From an uncultured Blautia sp. (lineage in GTDB: Bacteria; Bacillota; Clostridia; Lachnospirales; Lachnospiraceae), in contig CAKRKL010000026.1 of assembly GCA_934358405.1 (NCBI GenBank), forward strand, positions 1 to 20,010: a stretch of DNA of 20,010 nt, in the 5' to 3' direction. Positions 1 through 8,252 of this stretch are shown piece after piece. The position numbers and the translations under genes were made by a program. Under the pieces are notes generated by a model. The model ran no database searches. It was not told the origin of the DNA and was given only the letters and a program-made list of their open reading frames with translations. Positions within the stretch are counted from its first letter, which is position 1. Each line of letters starts with the position of its first letter.

Positions 1-52
1 TTGCGTCTCTTGTCTGTAATTCCTTAATTGCGTCCTGTTCGCTGATTCCCAT
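1..52 (-). CDS. Start of an unrecognised gene, cut by the left edge
   Basis: An ATG at 52-50 on the minus strand opens a frame that runs off the window, giving 17 visible residues (MGISEQDAIKELQTRDA). A purine-rich AGAGG sits 8 nt upstream of the ATG, which is good spacing for a ribosome binding site. It lies downstream of the flavodiiron gene, with about 160 nt and a terminator-like hairpin between them, so it probably has its own promoter; a TGCTATGTA extended -10-like element lies near 87-95. Too little protein is visible to assign a family. The call rests only on the start and binding site. Confidence 0.45.
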   Translation of the reverse strand, partial: MGISEQDAIKELQTRDA

Positions 53-123
53 GTCTTTATCCTCTCAGTCCTGGTTTCCTTACATAGCAAAAACCTGATA
101 TATGAATCATTTTATAACAAAAT

Positions 124-161
124 CATAAAAAAGTAAAGCATAAGGCTCAGATTTTTTATGC
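124..161 (-). terminator. Probable terminator after fprA
   Basis: On the minus strand GCATAA (161-156) can pair with TTATGC (143-138) across a 12-nt loop, followed by a T-rich tail (TTTACTTTTTTA, 137-126). The stem is only 6 bp and AT-rich, so this is a weak intrinsic terminator at best. It lies about 55 nt after the fprA stop and before the next minus-strand start. Confidence 0.45.
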
Positions 162-215
162 AATTTACTATGAAAATCCCGGACGGCAGCATAAGCAAGC
201 TTATAGATATCGCTG

Positions 216-1421
216 TCAGGCAATATCTCCGTTTGTCATGAAGTCGACAATCCTGTCAAGCTGTTCCAGCTGATTTTCCTTCAGGGCAGATTTCACACTT
301 ACAGTTTCTTCATAAATTTCCATATCCTTCATGGATGAAAGGATTTCCTTTATCTGTTTGCCAGCTGTCGGAGCCCAGGTTCCATTTTCAAGAACTGCCA
401 CTTTACGCTTCTGCAGATTATGTGCAGCCAGCTCGTGAAGCAAGGTTTCCATCTTAGGGAAAAGACCGGCATTATAAGTTGGGCACGCAAATACAATTCT
501 GTCGCAGCGGAATGCCTCAGCTACCAGATAAGAAGGGTCTGTTACAGATACATCGTAAACTGCAATATTTTTCTCTCCTGCATCGGCAAGCTTACCTGCC
601 AGAACATCAGCTGCATTCTCAGTATTTCCATAAATAGAAGCATAAAGAATCAGCACATTATGATCTTCTGGTGTATATGTACTCCATTTCTGATATTTCT
701 CAATAAACCATCCAAGATCCTCTCTCCAGATTGGTCCGTGGAGCGGGCAAATCATGGCAATATCAAGAGTCAGGGCTTTCTTTAATGCAGCCTGGACAGG
801 ACTTCCATATTTACCTACAATGTTTACCAGATATCTTCTTGCATCTTCCAGCCACTCTTCTTTGAAATTCACCTGATCTGCAAATATATTTCCATTTAAT
901 GCTCCGAAGGTTCCAAAAGCATCTGCGCTGAACAGCACTTTGTCATATGCGTCATAGGTTACCATTGCCTCCGGCCAGTGAACCATAGGGATCATAGCAA
1001 ACGCAAGGGTATGTTTACCGGTGCTGATTGTGTCTCCTTCTTTGATCACAACAGCATGAGCATCCACATCAAAAGTAAAGAACTGCTTCATCATGGTAAA
1101 AGTCTTGGCATTTCCCACAATTTTCACTTCGGGATATCTTCTTACTACTTCTTCTACCACAGCACAGTGGTCCGGTTCCATATGATTCACGATCATATAG
1201 TCCAGCTTCTGATTTCCAAGTACATGCTCCAGATTCTCAAAAAACTGTCCGCTGACTGACTTATCAACTGTATCAAGGAGCACATTCTGCTCATCCAGGA
1301 TCACATAAGAGTTATAAGAAACGCCTCTAGGAATTGGATAAATATTTTCAAACAAAGCCAGCCTTCTGTCACTTGCTCCAATCCAATATAAGTCTTCGTT
1401 TATTTTTTTCACATTGTACAT
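216..1421 (-). CDS. fprA: A-type flavoprotein (flavodiiron O2/NO reductase)
   Basis: Soluble flavodiiron protein of 401 aa, a usual length for the family. Such proteins reduce O2 to water and/or NO to N2O with electrons from rubredoxin or a similar donor, protecting anaerobes. The N-terminal metallo-beta-lactamase-like domain keeps all the diiron ligands: the HxExDH cluster (H80, E82, D84, H85), H148 in VHWPE, D167 in SADAFG and H228 in PLHGP. The C-terminal flavodoxin domain begins near residue 255, with an FMN phosphate loop around YASIYGNTEN (260-269). The start at 1421 is chosen because AAGGAG lies about 7 nt upstream; a longer frame from 1442 would put the start upstream of that site. 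It follows purD after a terminator, so it is probably a separate unit. O2 versus NO preference cannot be read from the sequence. Confidence 0.93.
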   Translation of the reverse strand: MYNVKKINEDLYWIGASDRRLALFENIYPIPRGVSYNSYVILDEQNVLLDTVDKSVSGQFFENLEHVLGNQKLDYMIVNHMEPDHCAVVEEVVRRYPEVKIVGNAKTFTMMKQFFTFDVDAHAVVIKEGDTISTGKHTLAFAMIPMVHWPEAMVTYDAYDKVLFSADAFGTFGALNGNIFADQVNFKEEWLEDARRYLVNIVGKYGSPVQAALKKALTLDIAMICPLHGPIWREDLGWFIEKYQKWSTYTPEDHNVLILYASIYGNTENAADVLAGKLADAGEKNIAVYDVSVTDPSYLVAEAFRCDRIVFACPTYNAGLFPKMETLLHELAAHNLQKRKVAVLENGTWAPTAGKQIKEILSSMKDMEIYEETVSVKSALKENQLEQLDRIVDFMTNGDIA

Positions 1422-1465
1422 AATAAGATCTCCTTTTCTCAAAAGCTTTACACCTTTGTATTAAT

Positions 1466-1514
1466 TATCTTAAAATACCAAAAGGCAGAAAACCAGATCA
1501 CCAGTCTCCTGCCT
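1466..1514 (-). terminator. Terminator of the pur operon
   Basis: Directly after the purD stop, the RNA can form AGGCAG (1514-1509) with CTGCCT (1488-1483). Inside this, GAGACTGG pairs with CTGGTTTT using several G-U pairs, closing a UGAU tetraloop for a stem of about 14 bp. The downstream tract TTTTGGTATTTT is U-rich but interrupted. It most likely ends purEMND transcription before fprA. No convincing fprA promoter is visible in the 61 nt that remain. Confidence 0.6.
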
Positions 1515-1530
1515 ATTTTATACCACTTAT

Positions 1531-2805
1531 TTATGCTTCGTCAATCGCTTTTCCAATATCGTGACGCATATATTTATTTGCAAAAGTAATCCACTCGGTT
1601 GCTTCATAAGCATTCTTTCTGGCATCCTTCAGATTAGCACCGGTTGCAGTGATTCCCACTACGCGGCCGCCATTTGTGACAATCTGTCCATCCTTGAATT
1701 TAGTTCCTGCATGGAAGCAATAGTATCCATCTTTATCTTTGAAATTTTCAAAACCATACATAGGGATTTCTTTTTCATATTTCACCGGATATCCTTCGCT
1801 TGCAAGAACCACACATACAGCTGCATTGTCTTCAAACTGTAAGTCAATCTGATCCAGTGTACCATCAATGCAGGCTTCCATTACCTCTACAATGTCATTC
1901 TTCATACGCGGAAGAACCACCTGTGCCTCCGGATCCCCGAAGCGGGCATTGTATTCCAGAACCTTCGGACCGTCTTTGGTCAGCATAAGTCCAAAGAAAA
2001 TAATCCCCTTAAATTCTCTTCCCTCTGCAGCCATTGCATCAACTGTTGGCTGATATACATATTTCTGGCAGAATTCATCCACTTCCTTTGTGTAGAACGG
2101 GCTTGGGGAAAAGGTTCCCATGCCGCCTGTATTCAGCCCCTGGTCTCCATCCAGCGCACGCTTGTGATCCTGTGCGGAGGTCATAGTCTTGATTATCTTT
2201 CCATCTACAAAGGATAAAACAGAAACCTCACGTCCTGTCATAAATTCCTCAATGACCATTGTGTTTCCTGCATTTCCGAATTTCTTATCTTCCATGATCT
2301 CTCTGACGCCGTCTTCTGCCTCCTGAAGATCCTTGCAGATCAGAACGCCCTTTCCAAGGGCAAGACCGTCTGCCTTCAGAACGATAGGAAATCTTGCTTC
2401 TGTACGAAGATATGCAAGAGCTTTTTCGGGGTCATCAAAGTTCTCATATGCAGCTGTAGGAATGTTATACTTTTTCATCAGATCCTTTGAAAATGCTTTA
2501 GAGCCCTCCAGAATAGCTGCATTTTTGCGAGGTCCGAATACCCGCAGGCCACGTGATTCAAATTCATCCACGATTCCGCCTACCAACGGATCATCCATAC
2601 CGATAATGGTAAGATCCACCTGGTTCTCCTTTGCAAAATCAGCCAGCTTTTCAAATTCCATAGCACCAATGCTTACGCATTCTGCATATTCTGCAATTCC
2701 TGCATTTCCCGGTGCACAATAAATTTTATCCACCTTCGGGCTTTTTGAAACGCTCCATGCAATGGCATGCTCTCTTCCGCCGCTTCCTACGATCAGTACT
2801 TTCAT
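1531..2805 (-). CDS. purD: Phosphoribosylamine-glycine ligase (GAR synthetase)
   Basis: Catalyses step 2 of de novo purine synthesis in the cytoplasm: phosphoribosylamine + glycine + ATP to GAR. The 424-aa length is normal for bacterial PurD. The N-terminal GSGGREHA motif is at 7-14, the ATP-grasp domain has LKADGLALGKGV at 143-154, and the metal/ATP-binding NARFGDPE is at 286-293. The ATG at 2805 has AAGGAGG 8 nt upstream, within the 11-nt gap after purN. It is the last gene of the purE-M-N-D cluster and is followed by a terminator. No missing domain or frameshift is seen. Confidence 0.97.
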   Translation of the reverse strand: MKVLIVGSGGREHAIAWSVSKSPKVDKIYCAPGNAGIAEYAECVSIGAMEFEKLADFAKENQVDLTIIGMDDPLVGGIVDEFESRGLRVFGPRKNAAILEGSKAFSKDLMKKYNIPTAAYENFDDPEKALAYLRTEARFPIVLKADGLALGKGVLICKDLQEAEDGVREIMEDKKFGNAGNTMVIEEFMTGREVSVLSFVDGKIIKTMTSAQDHKRALDGDQGLNTGGMGTFSPSPFYTKEVDEFCQKYVYQPTVDAMAAEGREFKGIIFFGLMLTKDGPKVLEYNARFGDPEAQVVLPRMKNDIVEVMEACIDGTLDQIDLQFEDNAAVCVVLASEGYPVKYEKEIPMYGFENFKDKDGYYCFHAGTKFKDGQIVTNGGRVVGITATGANLKDARKNAYEATEWITFANKYMRHDIGKAIDEA

Positions 2806-2816
2806 AATAATCCTCC

Positions 2817-3443
2817 TTAATCGCTGATGGTTACAATGTGATTATCCACAGAGACCTTTCCATTAGCAATCAAATTGATCGCTTTAGGAAGAATCTTCCA
2901 CTCAGCCTTTTCCATTACGCTTCTCTGAAGAGATTCCGGCGTATCATCCGGTTCTACCTTCACTGCCTTCTGCAGGATAATAGGACCTGTATCCGTACCG
3001 GCATCCACAAAATGAACTGTAGCACCGGTCACCTTTACACCTCTTTTCAGAGCTGCCTCATGAACATGAAGTCCATAATATCCCACCCCGCAAAATGACG
3101 GTATCAGAGATGGATGGATGTTAATGATCTTATTTGGAAATGCCTCCACGATCATTGGAGGAATTGCCACAAGATATCCGGCGAGAGCAATAAGCTCTGC
3201 ACCGCTTTCCTGTAATTTTTTCAAAAGTGCCTTATGGAACTGCTCACGGCTTTCAAATTCCTTAGGAGAAATACAGACTGCCTCGATCCCACGATTTTTC
3301 GCTCTTGTAAGGGCGTAGGCATTAGGATTGTTGCTCACTACCAGGGATACCTCTGCATTTGTAATTCTGCCAGAATCAACAGCATCCAGAATTGCCTGAA
3401 GGTTTGTTCCGCCTCCTGATACCAGAACAGCAACCTTTAGCAT
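2817..3443 (-). CDS. purN: Phosphoribosylglycinamide formyltransferase (GART)
   Basis: Step 3 of purine synthesis: transfers a formyl group from 10-formyl-THF to GAR. The 208-aa length is typical. [10 protein letters not shown] (9-18) is the phosphate-binding loop. N108 and H110 in [10 protein letters not shown] and D151 in AGTDTGPII match the catalytic Asn-His-Asp triad. The ATG lies inside the end of purM, with a 7-nt overlap: the purM TAA is 3439-3437 and the purN ATG is 3443-3441. This suggests translational coupling. It is the folate-dependent type, not the formate-dependent PurT. Confidence 0.96.
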   Translation of the reverse strand: MLKVAVLVSGGGTNLQAILDAVDSGRITNAEVSLVVSNNPNAYALTRAKNRGIEAVCISPKEFESREQFHKALLKKLQESGAELIALAGYLVAIPPMIVEAFPNKIINIHPSLIPSFCGVGYYGLHVHEAALKRGVKVTGATVHFVDAGTDTGPIILQKAVKVEPDDTPESLQRSVMEKAEWKILPKAINLIANGKVSVDNHIVTISD

Positions 3444-4462
3444 AATGTCACTCCCTTTTCACCTGCTTCAATACGTCCTACAACGTATGGAGTCTCACCT
3501 GCTGCCTTGATTGCTTCCATAGTCTTATCTACATCTGCAGGATCAACAGCCAGAACCATTCCAAGTCCCATATTGTATGTATTGTACATCATCTGCTCTT
3601 CAATATCTCCGGTCTTTGCAAGGAGCCTGAAGATTGGAAGTACCGGATAGCTGTCTTTTTCGATCACAGCTCTTGTTCCTTCTTTAAGCATACGCGGTAC
3701 ATTCTCATAGAATCCGCCGCCTGTAATATGACTGCATGCATGAATCTTCACACCTGCATCTTTAATGCTCTTAAGAGCCTTTACGTAAATCTTGGTAGGA
3801 GCGATCAGCGCTTCCCCAAGGGTTGTTCCAAGTTCATCATAATAAGTATCAAGAGATTCCCTGGTCATTTCAAAGACCTTACGGACAAGGGAAAAACCGT
3901 TGCTGTGTACACCAGAGGATGCCATTCCGATAAGAACATCACCCTGTTTTAAATTTTCTCCTGTGATCAGATCCTTCTTGTCTACTACACCAACTGCAAA
4001 GCCTGCAAGATCATACTCATCCACCGGATAAAATCCCGGCATTTCAGCTGTTTCACCACCGATCAGTGCAGCATTTGACTGGCTGCAGCCTTCCGCAACA
4101 CCTTTTACGATCTCGGCAATCTTCTCCGGATAATTTTTGCCACAGGCAATGTAATCAAGGAAGAAAAGCGGTTCTCCTCCTGCACATGCAATATCATTTA
4201 CACACATTGCAACACAGTCGATTCCAACAGTATCATGCTTATCCATAATAAATGCCAGCTTCAGTTTGGTTCCTACGCCGTCAGTACCTGAAACAAGTGT
4301 AGGCTCCTCCATATCCTTAAAGCTGTTCATAGAAAAAGCACCTGAGAATCCACCGATTCCTCCAAGTACTTCCGGTCTCATTGTCTTTGCAATATGCTGT
4401 TTCATCAGTTCTACTGATTTGTATCCTGCCTCAATATCAACACCTGCGTTCTTGTAATCCAT
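3437..4462 (-). CDS. purM: Phosphoribosylformylglycinamidine cyclo-ligase (AIR synthetase)
   Basis: Step 5 of purine synthesis, ATP-dependent closure of FGAM to AIR. The 341-aa length is usual. Family motifs are [13 protein letters not shown] (58-70), [11 protein letters not shown] (135-145), [13 protein letters not shown] (182-194) and HITGGGF (245-251). The start at 4462 is preferred because GGGAGG lies 8-9 nt upstream; a GTG at 4495 would add 11 residues unlike the family N-terminus and would sit upstream of that site. It overlaps purN by 7 nt. The gap back to purE is 104 nt and contains hairpins, so purM may be tuned separately from purE. Confidence 0.97.
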   Translation of the reverse strand: MDYKNAGVDIEAGYKSVELMKQHIAKTMRPEVLGGIGGFSGAFSMNSFKDMEEPTLVSGTDGVGTKLKLAFIMDKHDTVGIDCVAMCVNDIACAGGEPLFFLDYIACGKNYPEKIAEIVKGVAEGCSQSNAALIGGETAEMPGFYPVDEYDLAGFAVGVVDKKDLITGENLKQGDVLIGMASSGVHSNGFSLVRKVFEMTRESLDTYYDELGTTLGEALIAPTKIYVKALKSIKDAGVKIHACSHITGGGFYENVPRMLKEGTRAVIEKDSYPVLPIFRLLAKTGDIEEQMMYNTYNMGLGMVLAVDPADVDKTMEAIKAAGETPYVVGRIEAGEKGVTLC

Positions 4463-4494
4463 GCCTTTTTCCTCCCAGAAATTGTTTGTTTTCA

Positions 4495-4517
4495 CAGCTG
4501 CTTTTATTTTTCAGCTG
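4495..4517 (-). other. Hairpin in the purE-purM gap
   Basis: Two copies of the palindrome CAGCTG (4512-4517 and 4495-4500), separated by 11 nt of A-rich sequence, can form a 6-bp hairpin in the mRNA about 30 nt before the purM start. A second short hairpin, GACAG-TCTA-CTGTC, lies just upstream near 4540-4553. Neither is followed by a U-tract, so they are not terminators. They could be RNA-processing or stability elements within the operon; that role is only inferred. Confidence 0.35.
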
Positions 4518-4566
4518 CCTTGTTTCTGTAAATCGTCAGACAGTAGACTGTCCTTTTAAAATCAGA

Positions 4567-5070
4567 TTATTTATATTCTCTGTGACCAACTTCCTGTAGT
4601 CTTGCATCCTTGGCTTCTACCTGTTCTTTTAATCCCTGGCTGTATGCCTTGAGGCGATCAAGAAGCTCCGGATCTGATGTTGCAAGGATCTTTGCTGCAA
4701 GAAGACCTGCATTTGCGCCTCCATTAATAGCGACAGTTGCTACCGGGATACCGGATGGCATCTGTACAATGGAATACAGGGAATCTCTTCCGCCTAAAGA
4801 AGTAGTGTGCATAGGAATTCCGATAACCGGCATCGGGAAAATTGCTGCGCACATTCCTGGCAAATGCGCTGCCATACCTGCACCTGCGATGATAACCTTA
4901 AAGCCTTTCTCTTCTGCTGTCTTCGCATACTCAAAGAACACATCCGGTTCTCTGTGTGCGGAGATAATACGCATTTCGTAATCAATTCCAAGCTTCTCCA
5001 GAATGTCTGCCGCCTTACTCATAACCGGCATATCTGAATCACTTCCCATTACAATTCCTACTTTTGGCAT
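4567..5070 (-). CDS. purE: N5-carboxyaminoimidazole ribonucleotide mutase
   Basis: Converts N5-CAIR to CAIR (class I), or carboxylates AIR directly if the enzyme is class II. The 167-aa length and the motifs GSDSD (9-13), SAHR (37-40) and GAGMAAHLPG (63-72) are those of bacterial PurE. Class I would need a PurK partner, which is not in the window, so the class is not proven. The ATG at 5070 has AGAGGAG 7-8 nt upstream. It is the first gene of the pur cluster, about 75 nt downstream of the predicted transcription start. Confidence 0.96.
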   Translation of the reverse strand: MPKVGIVMGSDSDMPVMSKAADILEKLGIDYEMRIISAHREPDVFFEYAKTAEEKGFKVIIAGAGMAAHLPGMCAAIFPMPVIGIPMHTTSLGGRDSLYSIVQMPSGIPVATVAINGGANAGLLAAKILATSDPELLDRLKAYSQGLKEQVEAKDARLQEVGHREYK

Positions 5071-5103
5071 AATATTCTCCTCTTTTATAAAATAATAATG
5101 ATG

Positions 5104-5130
5104 CCAGGAGCAAGGTCTTTTTGCCCCTGG
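5104..5130 (-). promoter_or_regulatory. Hairpin in the purE 5' leader
   Basis: In the transcript, CCAGGGGCAA (5130-5121) pairs with TTGCTCCTGG (5113-5104): 10 bp with one G-U and a 7-nt loop. It begins about 15 nt after the predicted transcription start and ends about 33 nt before the purE ATG. It is followed by ATTATTATTTTAT rather than a clean U-tract. It could be a 5' stabilising hairpin, a weak attenuator or a protein target. It does not match the purine or PRPP riboswitch architecture that I know. The sequence CCGAAT at about +1 resembles the core of the Bacillus PurR box (CCGAAC), but only one half is present. Confidence 0.4.
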
Positions 5131-5151
5131 CTGGAACGACCATTCGGATAA

Positions 5152-5180
5152 ATTCTACTAAGAATCCTATTTTCTGTCAA
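5152..5180 (-). promoter_or_regulatory. Sigma-A promoter of purEMND
   Basis: TTGACA (5180-5175), a 17-nt spacer and TAGAAT (5157-5152): a perfect -35 and a 5/6 -10 at ideal spacing, with AT-rich sequence upstream. The predicted start is a G near 5145. This separates the pur cluster from the pyr/aminopeptidase run upstream. Such a strong core promoter implies that any purine repression acts through an operator or the leader. Confidence 0.82.
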
Positions 5181-5241
5181 TATGAATAACACAAAGAAAA
5201 TTTTTTGATGCACTAATAATTTTTGTTATAGCTTTCTTAAC

Positions 5242-5262
5242 GCCTTTTAATCTTCAAAAGGC
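5242..5262 (-). terminator. Weak hairpin over the aminopeptidase stop codon
   Basis: GCCTTTT (5262-5256) and AAAAGGC (5248-5242) form a 7-bp stem whose 7-nt loop begins the TAA stop codon (5249-5247). The following sequence, GTTAAGAAAGC, has no U-run, so termination would be inefficient. It may instead protect the 3' end or allow readthrough from the upstream operon into pur. Confidence 0.3.
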
Positions 5263-7280
5263 TTATTTAATTCCTCGGTTCCTGCAAGCACAAACCTTCC
5301 ATCCTCAATAATGGATATCTCCTTTTCGCCGCTGCCAATCACACGAATGCTTCCCAGCTCATCATAAGGAATGGTAATATCTGTATGACAGCCCAGATAT
5401 GCTTTACTTATATCTTCCTTTCGCAAAATGGAAACCTCATTATCTCTTGCAATAATTTCTTTTCCGTCCGGATTAAATACAGGTGTGTCCTCAGACCAGC
5501 TATAGCAGGTATCTCCTACTGCAAAATGAGGTCCCATTTTCTCAGCGATCAGAATCGGCAGTTTGTCTGCAATGCTGTATTTCTTTGCAGCCACATAAGC
5601 TGTGGTATTGGTTCCGATTGCGAATTCTCCCATCGGAAGAGTAGGATGATGATGCAGAATATTATCTTCAATGTATTTCTTATTTTCTTCCTCTGTCTCA
5701 AAGTTGCCGCAGGAATAGGCAGTGATCTTTCCATCCTTAAATTCCAGCTTCAGATCACAAAACTGCAGTCCGTTTAAATATACCTTTGATACATGAAGCA
5801 CACCGTTTGTTCCTGACAAAACCGGGGAAGTAAATACCTCTCCCACCGGAATATTTACATCTGCCACACAATTTTCAAAATTACTCTGTTTCTCTGGATC
5901 CTCCAATGTATGAAGATGGATCTTAAGGTCAGTAACATTGTTGCCTTTTCCCTTCACAGATACCCACTTGCCTGTATCCAGCGCGTCTATAATTGTCTGC
6001 TGGATCTTCTGATACAGCTGATAGTCAAGCGTATTGATCCTTACAATCTCACGGAAAATTTCCTGATAATTTCCACCAATCTCCGGTACCGGATAGGCAA
6101 TAATCGTAAAGCTTCGCTCATCACCCTTAATATAACGGTTTGTAATCTGTCCGGCTTCGTTTGACATTTCAAGCTCAAGCTTCTGCTGAAGCTCAGAGTA
6201 CTCCCATGCCTCCCTTGTTCCGGCAGGAGAAAAAGGTGCTTCACCGAAAACCTCAATACAGGCAGGACCTGCATGGACTGCCGCCAGGTCCTTATATTTC
6301 TCATAGGAAATCTGAAGTGCACGAAGACGCCGCTGTACAAAATCCGCATCCATATAAAGAGCACTGTCCTGACGATGATCATAGTCAAACTGTGGGTTTG
6401 CCGCAGCTCCTGTATAACCGATTCTGAGCATTCCTCTTTTATTCACTGTGTGAACTCCATAGCGGAAGATCACAGGCTTCAGACCCATTTCTTCGAACTG
6501 ATAAACAGCTGCCTTTACCATACGCTCAAAGCCAAGATTGTAGCGAATGTTGACTGTTTTCTTTTTACTAAGATCCTTACGTCCATTGACAAATCCCATG
6601 CGGAAGCCCTCTGTGTAGGTTCTTGCACAGGCATCAATCTCATCCTGGGAAAGACTGTTTAAAAATGCTGCTGCCCCAAGCTCATTTTCTGTAACATATT
6701 CTCCATATTTATACAGATAACGAAGGTCTGTAAGATCAGAATCCATGATGATCCTTAATGCAAAATCCACCTGAGGATCTATACTTGCCCGGGTCCGTTC
6801 TTCTATCATATCCTGACAGTAGTCATTGATATAAGAGCTTAAAATCCCTCTCAGCTCTGCTTCAGCCGGAAGCTCTTCCTGGGCAAAAGCACTGTACACT
6901 TCCAAAAACAGCTCCAGAAGCACCGTCATATCCCACATTCTTTTTTCATGGGAGAAGGCAACAGCACCTCTTAATTCTGCATAAAGAAAAGTAAAAGCCT
7001 TCCCGTATTCCCCAAGCTTTTCGCAGGCATAAGCCGGATTTCCGTAACTGTTTTTGTAGTTCTTCGGAAGAATGTCCTCATATAGTTCATCATTCAGATT
7101 TTTCCATTCATCCAAGGTTAAACCAGCTTTATCCTCATTCATTACCTGCACGGTTTTGGAAAGAAAGGCAGCCGTTTTTCTAAAAAAATCCAGATAGGGC
7201 TCCCTGACTTCCTTTTCATTCATAATCTCTTTGACACGCTCACTGGAAAGAGCATATCGTTCAGCTAATAATTTATCCAA
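5247..7280 (-). CDS. M29-family metalloaminopeptidase with N-terminal extension
   Basis: The C-terminal ~400 residues match the M29 aminopeptidases (AmpS/PepS/AmpT type), dimetal exopeptidases that trim N-terminal residues from peptides in the cytoplasm. Expected metal ligands and nearby residues are visible: E481 in GEVFTSP, E552 in GEFAIGTN, H585 in MGPHFAVGD, Y593, and H632/D634 in GCHTDITI. Family spacing is kept. The protein is 677 aa, against about 410 for classical members. The extra ~260 N-terminal residues look mainly helical and are unassigned. The start is a TTG (7280) with AGAGGG close upstream; the next ATG would remove 19 residues. It follows the HD gene by 19 nt and is the last gene of the run that begins with pyrC. 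Confidence 0.88.
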   Translation of the reverse strand: MDKLLAERYALSSERVKEIMNEKEVREPYLDFFRKTAAFLSKTVQVMNEDKAGLTLDEWKNLNDELYEDILPKNYKNSYGNPAYACEKLGEYGKAFTFLYAELRGAVAFSHEKRMWDMTVLLELFLEVYSAFAQEELPAEAELRGILSSYINDYCQDMIEERTRASIDPQVDFALRIIMDSDLTDLRYLYKYGEYVTENELGAAAFLNSLSQDEIDACARTYTEGFRMGFVNGRKDLSKKKTVNIRYNLGFERMVKAAVYQFEEMGLKPVIFRYGVHTVNKRGMLRIGYTGAAANPQFDYDHRQDSALYMDADFVQRRLRALQISYEKYKDLAAVHAGPACIEVFGEAPFSPAGTREAWEYSELQQKLELEMSNEAGQITNRYIKGDERSFTIIAYPVPEIGGNYQEIFREIVRINTLDYQLYQKIQQTIIDALDTGKWVSVKGKGNNVTDLKIHLHTLEDPEKQSNFENCVADVNIPVGEVFTSPVLSGTNGVLHVSKVYLNGLQFCDLKLEFKDGKITAYSCGNFETEEENKKYIEDNILHHHPTLPMGEFAIGTNTTAYVAAKKYSIADKLPILIAEKMGPHFAVGDTCYSWSEDTPVFNPDGKEIIARDNEVSILRKEDISKAYLGCHTDITIPYDELGSIRVIGSGEKEISIIEDGRFVLAGTEELNKPFED

Positions 7281-7299
7281 AATTCCCTCTCGCTTTCTT

Positions 7300-7893
7300 T
7301 TATATATCTCCGATCACATGTCCCTTTTCCACATGCTTGTCAATTAATTCCTGCATATATTCCCATATTTTCGGCGCACCCTCACCTGTACGGCTGTTGC
7401 GCTTGTAAATCTGGCTCTTTTTCACACTATGCTCAACCCAGCTGGCTCCATCTGTAGCGTCATTAAGAAAAAGAGGCTGGCTATTATCCAGCATATGCGC
7501 ATATTTGGCTTCCAAAGTTTCGTAGGCCTCAAATTCTTCCCACAAATCATAAAGCCATTTTCCCTGATCCTCCGGAAGTAATCCGTAAATGCGGTCTGCC
7601 GCTTTTTTTTCGCGGGAGCGCTTTGTCAGGGCACCGGCATCATCATAAGCATAGGTATCACCGGCATCAATTTCCACCAGATCATGAATCAAAACCATAG
7701 GAATTACTTTGGAAAGATCCACCTCCTCCGGTGCATACTCCTTCAGAAGTACTGCCATAAGAGCCAGATGCCAGGAATGCTCTGCGTCATTTTCCTTGCG
7801 TTTCCCATCTGCCAGGTAAGTCTGTCTCATAATATTTTTCACTTTATCAACTTCCAGAATAAAGTCCATCTGCTTTTTTAAACGTTCGTCCAT
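7300..7893 (-). CDS. HD-domain phosphohydrolase (YfbR-like 5'-nucleotidase)
   Basis: A 197-aa cytoplasmic protein of the HD_3 / YfbR type. Characterised E. coli YfbR removes phosphate from 5'-deoxynucleoside monophosphates. The metal-binding H...HD...D set is present: H39 in NDAEHSW, H70-D71 in LIHDLVE and D136 in HMLDNSQ, with EIDAGD just after the HD pair. The ATG at 7893 has AAGGGAG 5-6 nt upstream. It lies 44 nt after the DUF6142-like gene and 19 nt before the aminopeptidase, so probably in one transcript. A nucleotidase beside pyr and pur genes fits nucleotide-pool control, but the substrate is inferred from the family only. Confidence 0.85.
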   Translation of the reverse strand: MDERLKKQMDFILEVDKVKNIMRQTYLADGKRKENDAEHSWHLALMAVLLKEYAPEEVDLSKVIPMVLIHDLVEIDAGDTYAYDDAGALTKRSREKKAADRIYGLLPEDQGKWLYDLWEEFEAYETLEAKYAHMLDNSQPLFLNDATDGASWVEHSVKKSQIYKRNSRTGEGAPKIWEYMQELIDKHVEKGHVIGDI

Positions 7894-7937
7894 ACTGCTC
7901 CCTTCTGGCAGCCTCAGCTTTTTTTATAGGAATCAGT

Positions 7938-8252
7938 TCAAAGTCCGGTCAGGTAAACACCAAGCCATACCACCATAATAAGACCGTTAGCAATGGACCC
8001 GATCATACTGGTTTTGTGACTTTTCCCTTCCTCAGAAAAGCTGAGCAGCCCCATAATAAATCCGTACACAGAAAGAAGAGTGGCAAACAGACTCACTCCC
8101 CCCACAATAAATCCAAGGCTGCCATCCAGGCAATACGCCAGAACCACAGCCGTTATAAACAGCAAAAAGGACGCTGCTGCCAGACCGGCAGACAGCTTCC
8201 CTTTTTTGGCTTCTTTTTTCTTTGTAAATGAATATCTATATCTTCTTGCCAT
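7938..8252 (-). CDS. Small three-helix membrane protein, DUF6142-like
   Basis: A 104-aa protein with a basic N-terminus (MARRYRYSFTKKK) followed by three hydrophobic segments at about 20-41, 46-70 and 82-101, so a small integral membrane protein with a positive cytoplasmic tail. It resembles the DUF6142 family of Lachnospiraceae as I remember it; function is unknown. The start at 8252 is preferred because AGGAG lies 11 nt upstream and the MARRYRY opening is basic and soluble; a longer frame from 8303 adds an unlikely hydrophobic stretch. It overlaps the 3' end of the VanZ-like gene by 17 nt, a sign of coupled translation. Confidence 0.72.
   Translation of the reverse strand: MARRYRYSFTKKKEAKKGKLSAGLAAASFLLFITAVVLAYCLDGSLGFIVGGVSLFATLLSVYGFIMGLLSFSEEGKSHKTSMIGSIANGLIMVVWLGVYLTGL

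Noticed and set aside
5071..5151. Purine or PRPP riboswitch before purE
   Set aside because: The leader is only about 75 nt with a single hairpin and lacks the three-way junction or conserved loop sequences of those classes.
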